Source of the DNA: Brachybacterium timonense
GTDB lineage: Bacteria > Actinomycetota > Actinomycetes > Actinomycetales > Dermabacteraceae
Direction of reading: 5' to 3'
Assembly: GCF_900258505.1 (NCBI RefSeq)
Contig: NZ_LT984895.1
Span: 1,656,261 to 1,720,260 of the forward strand
Length of the DNA: 64,000 nucleotides
Shown here: one piece after another, positions 29,898 to 38,545 of the stretch
How the letters are laid out: each line of letters opens with the position of its first letter
How positions within the stretch are numbered: the first letter of the stretch is position 1
Program-made: the position numbers and the translations under genes
The notes under the pieces: model-generated
What the model was told of the DNA's origin: nothing
Seen by the model: the letters and a program-made list of their open reading frames with translations, nothing else
Databases searched by the model: none

Positions 29898-29946
29898 CCC
29901 CGCTGCGGTGCCGGGGACCTCGCGCCTTCGGCACCGCCGGACATCC

Positions 29947-30978
29947 ATGATCGAAACTCTGCCCACGGTTCATCCGGCCCCGCATGCCAGACGGCGCTTC
30001 GGGCTCGTTGTCCTCATCGCCCTCGTCGTTGCAGGTGTCTTCCTCAGCACCTGCGCCGGCACGCGTGAGCTTTCCATCGCCACCACGTGGGACGCGCTCG
30101 TAGCGTTCGACCCCGGCGACTCCGCGCACCTGCTTGTCGTGCACCGGCGCATCCCGCGCGCCCTCCTCGCGGTCGTCGTGGGTCTGTGCCTGGGCGTTGC
30201 GGGCGCCGTCATGCAGGCCCTCACGCGCAACCCGCTGGCGGAGCCCGGCGTGCTCGGCGTGAACGCCGGCGCGGCCGTGGCAATCGCGACGGGGATCTCC
30301 TTCCTCGGCATCGCCGACGTCTCCGGCTACATGTGGCTCGGCCTGCTCGGCGCGGCAGCGGCCGGAGCGGCTGTTTACATGCTGGGCGGGGTGCGACGGG
30401 GCACGAACCCGGTGCGGCTCGTGCTTGCCGGCGCCGCGCTGACCGTCGTGCTGATGGCCCTCACCCAGCTTGTGCTCGTCAACAGCCTCGACCAGGTCTA
30501 CGACCGCTACCGTCACTGGATGGTCGGCTCGCTCGCCGGGCGCGGCTACGACGTCCTCCTGGCCGTGTCGCTGCTCGCCGCCGCGGGCCTGATCCTCGCC
30601 TTCTCGCTCGCTCGGCCGCTTGACTCCGCGATGCTCGGAGAGGATCTCAGCCGGTCCCTCGGCGGCAACCCCGAGCGGGTCTGGGCGCTGGCGGGAGTGG
30701 CCGTGATTGTGCTCGCCGGCGCGGCAACGGCCGCGGCCGGACCGATCGCCTTCCTCGGGCTGGCGGCCCCGCACCTCGCACGTCTCGTCGTCGGCGTGAA
30801 CCACCGCTGGGTGCTCCCGTGCTCCGGTCTCATCGCCGCGGGGCTCATCGTCATTGCCGACGCACTTGGCCGCATCATCCCCCCGCGCGGCGAGATCAGC
30901 GTCGGCATCATGGTCACCCTCATCGGAGGCCCCTTCTTCGTCTTCCTCGTCCGCCGTCGCCGGATGGTTCAGCTGTGA
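29947..30978 (+). CDS. FecCD-type iron-siderophore permease 1
   Basis: The ATG at 29947 gives 343 aa (MIETLPTVHPAPHARRRFGL). The family blocks are RIPRALLAVVVGLCLGVAGAVMQALTRNPLAEPGVLGVNAGAA and, near the end, GPIAFLGLAAPHLARLVVG, with about nine helices. It forms the inner-membrane channel with the next gene, whose GTG overlaps this stop. It belongs to the DtxR-box operon. Confidence 0.95.
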   Translation: MIETLPTVHPAPHARRRFGLVVLIALVVAGVFLSTCAGTRELSIATTWDALVAFDPGDSAHLLVVHRRIPRALLAVVVGLCLGVAGAVMQALTRNPLAEPGVLGVNAGAAVAIATGISFLGIADVSGYMWLGLLGAAAAGAAVYMLGGVRRGTNPVRLVLAGAALTVVLMALTQLVLVNSLDQVYDRYRHWMVGSLAGRGYDVLLAVSLLAAAGLILAFSLARPLDSAMLGEDLSRSLGGNPERVWALAGVAVIVLAGAATAAAGPIAFLGLAAPHLARLVVGVNHRWVLPCSGLIAAGLIVIADALGRIIPPRGEISVGIMVTLIGGPFFVFLVRRRRMVQL

Positions 30979-32045
30979 ACGCTCCTACGCCTCCACCCCT
31001 CGTCAGCCGGCCCGCCCCCGGCGCCTCCGTGCGGCGTCTCGGCCCATTCTCCGTTGTGCTGTCGCCGCGACTGATCGCGGTCACGGGCATCCTGCTCGCA
31101 CTCACGGCCGTGCTGGGCATCGTCGCCATGACGATCGGTACCCTGCCTATTCCCTTCGCCGACGTCGTCGCCTCCCTGCTCGGCGAGGGCAGAGACGCTC
31201 GACAGGACCAGGTGGTGCGGGGCCTTCGCTTGCCGCGCGTGCTCACAGCGGTCTTCGCCGGTGCCGCACTCGGCGTCTCCGGTGCGGTCTTCCAGTCGGT
31301 GTCGCGCAACGCTCTGGGCTCACCCGACGTCATCGGGTTCACGACGGGCGCGGCGACCGGTGCCATCGTCCAGATCGTCGTGTTCCAGGCCGAACCGCTG
31401 CAGATTTCCATCGGTGCGGTGGCGGGCGGTCTGCTCACCGCCGCCGCCGTCTACGTGCTCTCTGTGAAGGACGGTGTGACGGGCGGGTACCGCCTCGTGC
31501 TTGTCGGCATTGGCGTCGGCGCCGTGCTCGGCGCACTCAACGGCCTCCTGCTCATGACGGGTGATCTCGACAGCGCGATCGCCGCGAACCTGTGGCTTTC
31601 CGGTTCGCTCGACGCACGGAAATGGGCGCACGCCCTCCCCGTGCTCATCGGCACGCTCCTCATCGTGCCCCTCGTCGGGGCCCTCGCCCGTCGCGCGTCG
31701 CTCATGGAAATGGGCGACGACCTCGCCCAGCAGCTGGGTGTGCGCGTCGAGCGCACACGCGTGCTGCTCATGCTCGCCGCTGTGGCGCTCGCAGGTCTCG
31801 CCACGGGGGCGGCAGGCCCCATCGCGTTCGTTGCCCTGGCCGCTCCGCAGCTCGTCACCCGGCTCACCCGCGCGCGGGGTCTGCCGGTGGTGAGTGCCGC
31901 AGCGATGGGCGCATGCCTGCTGGTTACCGCCGATGTGCTGGCCCAGCTGCTGCCGATCACCGCCGCCGTACCGATCGGCCGGATGACCGGCATCCTCGGC
32001 GGCATCTATCTCATCTGGCTGCTCACCCGCTCAAAGCAGGTCTGA
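30975..32045 (+). CDS. FecCD-type iron-siderophore permease 2
   Basis: The 356-aa protein starts at GTG 30975 overlapping the previous stop; a longer open frame to 30819 lies inside the upstream gene and is rejected. It has the same fold as its partner: LRLPRVLTAVFAGAALGVSGAVFQSVSRNALGSPDVIGF and AAGPIAFVALAAPQLVTRL. Two non-identical permeases indicate a FepD/FepG-type heterodimer. Confidence 0.95.
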   Translation: MNAPTPPPLVSRPAPGASVRRLGPFSVVLSPRLIAVTGILLALTAVLGIVAMTIGTLPIPFADVVASLLGEGRDARQDQVVRGLRLPRVLTAVFAGAALGVSGAVFQSVSRNALGSPDVIGFTTGAATGAIVQIVVFQAEPLQISIGAVAGGLLTAAAVYVLSVKDGVTGGYRLVLVGIGVGAVLGALNGLLLMTGDLDSAIAANLWLSGSLDARKWAHALPVLIGTLLIVPLVGALARRASLMEMGDDLAQQLGVRVERTRVLLMLAAVALAGLATGAAGPIAFVALAAPQLVTRLTRARGLPVVSAAAMGACLLVTADVLAQLLPITAAVPIGRMTGILGGIYLIWLLTRSKQV

Positions 32046-32046
32046 C

Positions 32047-32886
32047 ATGCGAACGGAAAGCAAGGACAACACGCCCAGCTATAGCGGCACCGCCGCACTG
32101 CACGCCGAGGTGGTGACCCTCTCCTACGAGTCACGCTTGGTCTCCCGCGATCTTGACGTGCGGATCCCACAGGGAGAGTTGACGGTCGTCATCGGACCGA
32201 ACGCGTGCGGCAAGTCGACGCTGCTGCGCGCTCTCGCCCGTCTGCTCACTCCATCGTCCGGGCGCGTGCTGCTGGGAGGGGAGGACGTGCGGCGCCACAC
32301 CCCCAAGGAGCTCGCGCGCCGGCTCGGCCTCTTGCCGCAGTCGTCCGTGGCGCCCTTCGGGATCACTGTCGCCGATCTCGTCGGGCGTGGGCGCTTCCCC
32401 CATCAGCGCATGCTGCAGCAGTGGTCGCGTGACGACGAGCGCGCCGTGGCTCGGGCCATGGCCGCCACCGGCATCACCGAGATCGCCGACCGGCCGGTCG
32501 AGGAACTCTCCGGCGGCCAGCGCCAACGTGTCTGGATCGCGCTGCTGCTCGCGCAGGACGCCCCAGTCATGCTGCTCGACGAGCCGACCACCTTCCTCGA
32601 CATCTCCCACCAGCTCGATGTGCTCGAGCTGTGCCGACGGCTGAACCGCGAGGAGGACCGCACCATGGTGCTCGTACTGCACGACCTGAACCAGGCCGCC
32701 CGGTTCGCGGACCACCTGATCGTGATGAAGGACGGCGCTGTCGCAGCGGCCGGTGCACCAGAAGACATCCTCGACGAGGAGCTCCTCCGCCACGTCTTCG
32801 GCCTCACAGCGCGCGTCATGCCCGACCCGGTCTTCGGGACGCCGATGGTGATCCCGATCTCCGGAGCGACGGAGAGCCCCGCGTGA
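32047..32886 (+). CDS. Iron-siderophore ABC transporter ATPase (FepC-like)
   Basis: The 279-aa protein has all ABC ATPase motifs: Walker A GPNACGKSTLL, Q-loop LLPQSS, signature LSGGQRQRVWIA, Walker B VMLLDEPT and the switch histidine in VLHDLNQA. It is the cytoplasmic motor of the importer. It starts one base after the permease stop and its own stop overlaps the esterase GTG. Confidence 0.96.
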   Translation: MRTESKDNTPSYSGTAALHAEVVTLSYESRLVSRDLDVRIPQGELTVVIGPNACGKSTLLRALARLLTPSSGRVLLGGEDVRRHTPKELARRLGLLPQSSVAPFGITVADLVGRGRFPHQRMLQQWSRDDERAVARAMAATGITEIADRPVEELSGGQRQRVWIALLLAQDAPVMLLDEPTTFLDISHQLDVLELCRRLNREEDRTMVLVLHDLNQAARFADHLIVMKDGAVAAAGAPEDILDEELLRHVFGLTARVMPDPVFGTPMVIPISGATESPA

Positions 32887-34109
32887 GCACGATCACGCCG
32901 CCGTCGCATCCCGCTCCCCGGCCGCCTCGAGGCCGCAGCCCAATCCTCGAGGCGCTAGGGTCGCAGCTCGGCAACGCGTCGACGGCCGAGCGCGCCATGC
33001 TCGTCGAGCGCTTCTGGGACTCCTCCGGCAAGCGCTCACCGCTCGTCGAGGAGATCCCCGGCCGGCCGGATGAGCGGTTAGTGACCTTCCTCTTCCGCGA
33101 CGCCACGGCGCACGCAGTGATCGTCGCCCTCAACCGGATCACCCACGATCTCGACGACGGCCGTCTCGAACGGATGCCGGGCACCGACATCTGGCACGCG
33201 ACGTTTAGGTTGGGAAGCGGATGGCGCGGCTCCTACGCCGTCGCGCCCGTCGAGGCCGACCGCCTCGCTGAGCTTGCCGCGCTCGAACCACGATGGGCCA
33301 TGCGCAGGCTGCGGGAAAGCGGAGAGGTCGACCCCCGCAACCCTGACACGTCCCATACGCACGGAGGCGGGCGTGTCTCGGTAGCCGCCCTTCCCGACGC
33401 GCCTCCGCAGCCCTGGCTCACGCCGTGCGCCTCCGCGAAAAGGGGACGGACGAGCGAGCACGTGTCTCCGACCGGCCGGCGGGTGTGGGTATACAGACCG
33501 CACGCCTCAGGGAACGCGCCGTGTCCGCTCATCATCGCCTTAGACGGCAACGTCTGGCACCGGTCGGAATACGCCGCGGCAGCCGTGGACGCGCTGTCCG
33601 ACGCGGGCGCGATCCGCGCGCCGTACGTCGCGATGCCCGATGCCGGACCGACACCGCGACGCATAGCGGATCTGAGCATCGACGGGGGGATGAGCACCGA
33701 GATCGTCGACGTCATCATCCCCTGGCTGCGATCCTTCCTCCCCGTGAGCACCGATCCCCGCGACGTGATCGTGTCGGGCGAAAGCCTCGGCGGGCTCACC
33801 GCGCTGAAGACCGTCTTCGATCATCCCGAGGCCATCTCGACGGCGCTCAGCCAGTCGGCGTCGCTGTGGCAGCACGACATGCTAGACCGTGCCGCTCGTG
33901 CGAGATCGCCGGTCAGAATCTTCCAGACCGCCGGACGGCACGAGGGCGTGCTGGTCGAGCACAATCGGGTGCTCGATAGCACGCTGCTCCGTTCTGCCCA
34001 TGAGCACACCTACGTCGAGTACGACGGCGGGCACGACATGGCGTGTTGGCGCGGCTTGTGGGCCGACGGGCTGCGGGTACTTCTCGGCGGCGAGGGCGCC
34101 GGCAGGTGA
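32883..34109 (+). CDS. fes: Enterochelin-esterase-like siderophore hydrolase
   Basis: The GTG at 32883 overlaps the ATPase stop and gives 408 aa. The N-terminal part (VERFWDSSGKRSPL, VTFLFRDATAHAVIV) matches the Fes N-terminal domain; the C-terminal esterase domain carries the nucleophile elbow SGESLGGLTALK and a late histidine in GGHDMACW. Such enzymes open catecholate tri-ester siderophores in the cytoplasm to release iron. Its presence as last gene suggests the imported siderophore is an enterobactin- or bacillibactin-like ester. The operon ends next to IS sequences. Confidence 0.9.
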   Translation: MSTITPPSHPAPRPPRGRSPILEALGSQLGNASTAERAMLVERFWDSSGKRSPLVEEIPGRPDERLVTFLFRDATAHAVIVALNRITHDLDDGRLERMPGTDIWHATFRLGSGWRGSYAVAPVEADRLAELAALEPRWAMRRLRESGEVDPRNPDTSHTHGGGRVSVAALPDAPPQPWLTPCASAKRGRTSEHVSPTGRRVWVYRPHASGNAPCPLIIALDGNVWHRSEYAAAAVDALSDAGAIRAPYVAMPDAGPTPRRIADLSIDGGMSTEIVDVIIPWLRSFLPVSTDPRDVIVSGESLGGLTALKTVFDHPEAISTALSQSASLWQHDMLDRAARARSPVRIFQTAGRHEGVLVEHNRVLDSTLLRSAHEHTYVEYDGGHDMACWRGLWADGLRVLLGGEGAGR

Positions 34110-34236
34110 GACCCTGCGCTCAAACGCCGACGCGCATGCCGGCGCCTTGCGAAACCGTGATGACAGCGAGGCGTACCAGCACTCGCACACCGTCGCCAAC
34201 ACGTGCACAGGCATGACCTGGCTGGATCTGATCGGT

Positions 34237-34305
34237 ACCGCATCGACCCCGCCCGGGACTACCAGCCCAAGCTCCCGCGAACCCACAACACGCCCACCCA
34301 GACAC
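34237..34305 (+). repeat. Fragment of IS481-like transposase 3' end (copy A)
   Basis: These 69 bases match 36017-36085 in the same orientation with two mismatches. There they encode the C-terminal transposase segment RIDPARDYQPKLPRTHNT. The fragment ends exactly at the left end of the IS3 element. The stretch 34110-34236 before it, after the fes stop, shows no gene. Confidence 0.85.
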
Positions 34306-34353
34306 TGAAGCGCCCTGGGTTTCGTTCCGAGTCTCAGCAAGGAGAATCGGAGT

Positions 34354-34665
34354 ATGCCCAAGAAGTTCAGTCCAGAGCTGCGTGAGCGTGCTGTGCGCAT
34401 GGTTCACGACCGCCAAGCCCTCGAAGGAGGGCCCCGAGCAGCATCGATCCGTGTCGTCGCACCGCAGCTCGGCGTCGGGGAGGAGACCCTGCGGATCTGG
34501 TGCAACCGCTATGGCCCCACCGAGCCGGCCGGCCCGGGAGAGCCGCTCGAGGAGGAGAACCGTCGGCTTCGACGAGAACTCGCCGAAGCGCGGCGCGCGA
34601 ATGAGATCCTGAAAGCCGCCTCAGCGTTTTTCGCAGCGGAACTCGACCGCCCCACGACGAAATGA
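34354..34665 (+). CDS. IS3-family transposase OrfA
   Basis: The 103-aa protein has the helix-turn-helix PKKFSPELRERAVRMV ... LGVGEETLRIWCNRYG and a C-terminal leucine-zipper region (LEEENRRLRRELAEARRANEILKAASAFF). It binds IS ends and forms the OrfAB fusion. AAGGAG lies 10-15 bases upstream of the ATG. Its TGA overlaps the OrfB ATG in the -1 frame. Confidence 0.95.
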   Translation: MPKKFSPELRERAVRMVHDRQALEGGPRAASIRVVAPQLGVGEETLRIWCNRYGPTEPAGPGEPLEEENRRLRRELAEARRANEILKAASAFFAAELDRPTTK

Positions 34666-35576
34666 TCGCGTTCATCGATATGCATCGCGAACAGTTCGGG
34701 GTCGAGGCCATCTGTCGCATCCTCGGTGCGACAGAATGTGGGTTCATCACCTCTCGCGGATACCGTGCCGCAAAGAGCAGGCCAGCCTGCGCTCGTAGCA
34801 TTCGGGACGAGATGCTCGTAGAGGAGATGAAACGGATTCATCAGGAGAACTACAGCGTCTACGGGGTCCGGAAGATGTGGCACGCGATGCGGCATGCGGG
34901 CTGGGACGTCGGTCGCGACCAGGTGGCACGACTGATGAGGATCGCGGGACTCCAAGGCGTCCGGCGAGGCCGCAAGCCCGTCACCACCCGCTCTGGAACC
35001 GAAGTTGACCAGCGTCCCGACCTTGTGGAACGGAAGTTTGCCGCGGACCGTCCGCGGCAGCTCTGGGTCGCTGACATCACCTACGTCCGGATCCTCGCCG
35101 GATTCTGCTACGTCGCATTCATCACCGATGTCTTCAGTCGGAGAATTGTCGGCTGGGCGGTCGCACCCACACTCCACACACAGTCTCTACCTTTGCTCGC
35201 ACTGGAGCACGCACTTCTTTCCACCGGTGCAAGCAGGAATGATAGCGGATTGGTTCACCACTCCGACAGGGGCAGTCAGTATGTCTCACTGGCCTATTCG
35301 GACGCTCTCATCGCAGCGGGGGTGAAAGCATCAGTCGGAACCGTTGGCGATAGCTACGATAACGCCCTGGCCGAGACCGTGAACGGTCTCTACAAGGCGG
35401 AGCTGATCTACTCGAAGCGGATCTGGGATTCGGTCAGCGAAGTCGAGCTGGCGACGATGGGCTGGGTCCACTGGTGGAACACGGCCCGGCTCCACGAGGC
35501 GCTCGACTACCGCACTCCAGCGGCAGTCGAAGCGGCCTACACTCACACCACGACGACCGCGCCCGCGACCGTCTAA
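34662..35576 (+). CDS. IS3-family transposase OrfB (DDE integrase core)
   Basis: The 304-aa protein has the rve integrase core with the DDE residues in WVADITYV, HHSDRGSQYVS and DNALAETVNGLYK. The N-terminal HTH_21-like segment YSVYGVRKMWHAMRHAGWDVGRDQVARLM is intact. No stop or frameshift is seen, so the element may still be active. It overlaps OrfA by four bases; expression may be by -1 frameshift or reinitiation at ATGA. Confidence 0.95.
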   Translation: MIAFIDMHREQFGVEAICRILGATECGFITSRGYRAAKSRPACARSIRDEMLVEEMKRIHQENYSVYGVRKMWHAMRHAGWDVGRDQVARLMRIAGLQGVRRGRKPVTTRSGTEVDQRPDLVERKFAADRPRQLWVADITYVRILAGFCYVAFITDVFSRRIVGWAVAPTLHTQSLPLLALEHALLSTGASRNDSGLVHHSDRGSQYVSLAYSDALIAAGVKASVGTVGDSYDNALAETVNGLYKAELIYSKRIWDSVSEVELATMGWVHWWNTARLHEALDYRTPAAVEAAYTHTTTTAPATV

Positions 35577-35756
35577 CCACGGAACGAAACCCAGGGCGCT
35601 TCATGTGAGTTCACGACATCGTTGACAGTCCTGGGCAGGGATTCAGCTGGTGATCGTTGACCGGTCAGTCGCGTCATCGTTGACGAATCGGGGGTCGTGT
35701 TCGTTGACCGGTCAGTCGCGACATCGTTGACACGCCCCCAGCGTCGACTATGCGGC

Positions 35757-36126
35757 ATGGGCTCCAAGAACAAGAACCTCGTCATCGTCCGTTCCGTCCT
35801 CGAACAAGGCCTCACGCACGCCCAAGCGGCTGAGCGTTATCAGGTCTCTCGTCAATGGGTCCACGTCCTGGTCCAGCGCTACCAGCTGGGCGGCCCCGAA
35901 GGCTTGGAGCCGCGCTCACGTGCTCCCCGCTCACGCCGGCCGCCACGTCCTGATCCTGGTCCACGACGACCACACCGTCACCTCCGATGCCACCACCGGC
36001 GAGATCATCGCCGAACACCGCATCGACCCCGCCCGCGACTACCAGCCCAAGCTCCCGCGAACCCACAACACACCCACCCAGACACCACGCCCCGGACAGT
36101 CAGTGAACCCACGCAAAAAATCCTGA
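35757..36126 (+). pseudogene. IS481-like transposase remnant
   Basis: The N-terminus is normal for this family (MGSKNKNLVIVRSVLEQGLT, HAQAAERYQVSRQWVHVLVQ), then at about residue 50 (near 35915) the frame is lost. The sequence continues one frame over with the C-terminal tail (HVLILVHDDHTVTSDATTGE, RIDPARDYQPKLPR) ending at 36126. The whole catalytic DDE core is absent, so it is non-functional. Confidence 0.85.
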
Positions 36127-36164
36127 GTCGCGACACCGTCTGTCAACGATGTCGCGACTCAGGA
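36121..36164. terminator. Perfect hairpin at IS481 right end
   Basis: TCCTGAGTCGCGACA (36121-36135) pairs with TGTCGCGACTCAGGA (36150-36164) across 14 bases. One arm is the IS terminal repeat. On the reverse strand it sits just past the 3' end of tRNA-Pro and could act as its terminator. Confidence 0.5.
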
Positions 36165-36171
36165 CAAACGG

Positions 36172-36245
<74 letters not shown>

Positions 36246-36311
36246 AGGCCTCCGCTGCGGGAGGGCCAGCGACGATACTAGCGCGGCTAATCGGCTCGGA
36301 GCGAATCGAAC

Positions 36312-36317
36312 TACAGT
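36312..36317 (+). promoter_or_regulatory. -10-like TACAGT before the methyltransferase gene
   Basis: TACAGT lies about 70 bases before the ATG at 36386, in the short divergent region shared with tRNA-Pro. The -35 region is not distinct. Confidence 0.35.
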
Positions 36318-36385
36318 GACCTGCGGCACGGCGCCATCGGGACCGTGCTCCGTTGACACCCTGGGGACCTGAGGAACTGAAAGAC

Positions 36386-37213
36386 ATGGCCAAGTCCGAG
36401 GGCATCCAGCGCTGGAGCGCCCTGCTGGAGGAGACGACCACCGGCTGGGACTTCGCCGAGCACACCGATATGGACGAGGACCCCGAGCCCTGGGACTATC
36501 GCCAGATCGCTCGAGACCATTTGCGGGTCTCCCACCGCGCGCTCGACCTCGGCACCGGGGGAGGGGAGTTGCTGGCCTCTTTCGGAGAGGATCTACCCCA
36601 GACGGTCGCCGCCACCGAGGGTTGGGCACCGAACCTGCCTGTGGCCGCCGAACGCCTGGAACCCCTGGGCATCACCGTGCACGAGCACGACAGCGAATCG
36701 GGGGAGCCGCTGCCGTTCCCTGACGATTCCTTCGACCTGGTGCTCGCACGGCACGAGTCCTACGACCCGGCGGAGGTCGCGCGTGTGCTCGGGCCAGATG
36801 GCGTGCTGGTTACGCAGCAGGTCGGCGGCGAGGATCTCGCGGACATCACCGAGGCGCTCGGCGGCACAGCGCCGTACCCGGAAGTGACGCTGGTCGAGTT
36901 CGAGCGTGCGTTGATGTGCGCCGGAATGACGGTCGAGCGCGCCGACACATTCACCGGCGCCTACCGCTTCCGCGATCTCGAAGCTCTGCTGCGATTCCTC
37001 GCCCGCATTCCATGGATGCTCCCGGAGGGCTTCGACCCCGTGCGGGATGCGGCGCGTCTCGAGGAGCTCCGGCGCCGCGCTGATGTGGGGGAACTGACAG
37101 GAGTGCTGAGCCGTTTCCTGCTGGTGGCGCGCACTCCGTCGCCGACCGATCACGGCCGGCTGGACCACAGCCGGCTCCGGGCCGAGGACAACCGCGAGGT
37201 GCGCGAGATCTGA
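36386..37213 (+). CDS. SAM-dependent methyltransferase (class I)
   Basis: The ATG at 36386 with GAGGAA at 36371-36376 gives 275 aa. The SAM-binding motif I is RALDLGTGGGELLASF (residues about 49-65), and the motif IV region is PFPDDSFDLVLARHES, as in Methyltransf_11 proteins. No substrate-specific domain is recognised. It is a single gene between tRNA-Pro and the DUF881 cluster. Confidence 0.8.
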   Translation: MAKSEGIQRWSALLEETTTGWDFAEHTDMDEDPEPWDYRQIARDHLRVSHRALDLGTGGGELLASFGEDLPQTVAATEGWAPNLPVAAERLEPLGITVHEHDSESGEPLPFPDDSFDLVLARHESYDPAEVARVLGPDGVLVTQQVGGEDLADITEALGGTAPYPEVTLVEFERALMCAGMTVERADTFTGAYRFRDLEALLRFLARIPWMLPEGFDPVRDAARLEELRRRADVGELTGVLSRFLLVARTPSPTDHGRLDHSRLRAEDNREVREI

Positions 37214-37283
37214 GCGCTCGTCCGGAGACGTCCGGAGGGTGCACACACGGGCGCGCCACACTCTTCGGTGCGTTAGCCGCAGC

Positions 37284-37289
37284 TATTGT
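37284..37289 (+). promoter_or_regulatory. -10-like TATTGT, leaderless DUF881 gene
   Basis: TATTGT is followed by six bases (GGCCGC) and the ATG at 37296, with no ribosome site. It supports this start over the longer open frame to 37239. Confidence 0.6.
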
Positions 37290-37295
37290 GGCCGC

Positions 37296-38213
37296 ATGGT
37301 CAGGAGGGATCCAGCGCGCACACCGCACGGAGAAACACCATATTCTCCGGACTCGCTGCTGCGTGCCCTGACAGCGAACCCGTTCGACGTCGACCATCCG
37401 CGGCATCAGGGGCACAGCGATGAGGTGCCGGCGCCGGACACGCCGACGACGCGTGCTGTGACGTTCCTTCTGGCGATTCTGCTCGGCCTCGCCGTTGCCA
37501 TTTCCGCAGCGAGTCTGCGCGAGAACGCTGCTGGCCAGGACAGTCCACGGACGGCGCTCACCCAGCGGGTGCTGGAATCGCGCGCCCACGCCGACGACCT
37601 CGCCGCTGAGCAGAAGTCGAAGGAGGAGACGCTCACCGCCTTGCAGGGCTCCGTGCTCGCGGCGGATGACCCTGATGCGACTGAGCGCGTAGATGTGTAC
37701 GAATCTGCAGGTGGATCGGCTGCCCTGCGCGGCCCCGGCGTACAGGTCACGATCGACGATTCCGTACCGCTTCCACCTGAGCCCGGCATGAAGGACGGCG
37801 CCGTCAACCGGGTGAGCGACCGAGACCTGCAGGTCGCCGTGAACGGCCTATGGGCCGCGGGCGCCGAAGGCATCGCGATCAATGGCGTGCGCCTCACATC
37901 GACGTCAGCTATCCGCACAGCAGGTTCAGCGATCCTGGTGGACTTCCGGCCCCTGTCACCGCCGTATGTCCTCAGCGCGATCGGCCCGTCAGACGATCTG
38001 GAGAATGCCCCTGTCACAGGGGAGACGGGGGAGTACCTCGGGGAGATCTCGAGCCGTTTCGGCATTCAGGTGCGCACCGAGGCGGTTGAGCAGATCACTC
38101 TGCCGAGTAGACCGGCGTCGGCGCTACGCGAGGCGACACGCCCGGAGGAGAACCGGCCCGCAGTGCCGGCCGGTGGTGGTGGACCATCGGATGACGGGGG
38201 AGAGGAGGACTGA
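37296..38213 (+). CDS. DUF881 family membrane-anchored protein (first copy)
   Basis: The 305-aa protein has about 45 cytoplasmic residues, one membrane helix (VTFLLAILLGLAVAISAASL), a coiled-coil-prone stretch (ALTQRVLESRAHADDLAAEQ) and the DUF881 domain (LRGPGVQVTIDD, QVAVNGLWAAGAEGIAINGVRLT). DUF881 proteins are common in Gram-positives near division and wall genes; the function is unknown. It begins the conserved actinobacterial cluster equivalent to Rv1823-Rv1830 of M. tuberculosis. Its stop shares one base with the next ATG. Confidence 0.9.
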   Translation: MVRRDPARTPHGETPYSPDSLLRALTANPFDVDHPRHQGHSDEVPAPDTPTTRAVTFLLAILLGLAVAISAASLRENAAGQDSPRTALTQRVLESRAHADDLAAEQKSKEETLTALQGSVLAADDPDATERVDVYESAGGSAALRGPGVQVTIDDSVPLPPEPGMKDGAVNRVSDRDLQVAVNGLWAAGAEGIAINGVRLTSTSAIRTAGSAILVDFRPLSPPYVLSAIGPSDDLENAPVTGETGEYLGEISSRFGIQVRTEAVEQITLPSRPASALREATRPEENRPAVPAGGGGPSDDGGEED

Positions 38214-38545
38214 TGATCGCGATCATTGGTTTGCTGCTGGGGATTGTTGCGGGCCTTGTGTTGCAACCGGATGTGCCGGTGGTTCTGCAGCCGTATCTGC
38301 CGATTGCCGTGGTCGCCGCGCTCGACACACTCGCGGGAGGTCTGCGTGCCGCATTGGACGGCGTGTTCGACTCCCATGTGTTCATCACGTCGTTCCTTTT
38401 CAACGTCGTGATCGCAGCGCTGCTGGTGTTCATCGGTGATCAGCTCGGTGTCGGCCCGCAGTTGTCCACCGCTGTCATCGTGGTGCTGGGGATCCGTATC
38501 TTCTCCAATGCCGCGGCGATCCGACGAAGCCTGTTCCGCTCATGA
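38213..38545 (+). CDS. sbp: Small basic membrane protein (Sbp/DUF1290)
   Basis: The 110-aa protein has three predicted helices (IAIIGLLLGIVAGLVLQPDV, a segment with YLPIAVVAALDTLAGGLRA, and VVIAALLVFIGDQLG) and ends RIFSNAAAIRR. The ALDTLAGGLRA block is the DUF1290 hallmark. It is nested tightly between two DUF881 genes, the standard arrangement. Function unknown. Confidence 0.92.
   Translation: MIAIIGLLLGIVAGLVLQPDVPVVLQPYLPIAVVAALDTLAGGLRAALDGVFDSHVFITSFLFNVVIAALLVFIGDQLGVGPQLSTAVIVVLGIRIFSNAAAIRRSLFRS

Larger units (their letters stand above)
34306..35603 (+). mobile_element. IS3-family insertion sequence, complete
   Basis: The ends are a perfect 23-base inverted repeat (34306-34328 and 35581-35603, starting TGAAGCGCCCTGGG). 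The 1298-base element encodes OrfA and OrfB in the normal arrangement. Flanking bases (CAC left, TGT right) do not form the 3-base duplication usual for this family, so a deletion or recombination followed insertion. Left flank is an IS481 fragment; right flank is the apparent IS481 left end. Confidence 0.95.
35604..36166 (+). mobile_element. Internally deleted IS481-family element
   Basis: The ends TGTGAGTTCACGACATCG (from 35604) and, reversed, TGTCCTGAGTCGCGACATCG (from 36166) share a 15-base core and TGT/ACA tips. The element is about 560 bases, half the normal size, because most of the transposase is missing. Its left end starts one base after the IS3 element. A 31-base subterminal direct repeat (35654-35684 and 35701-35731, one mismatch) probably marks transposase-binding sites. 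Confidence 0.75.
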
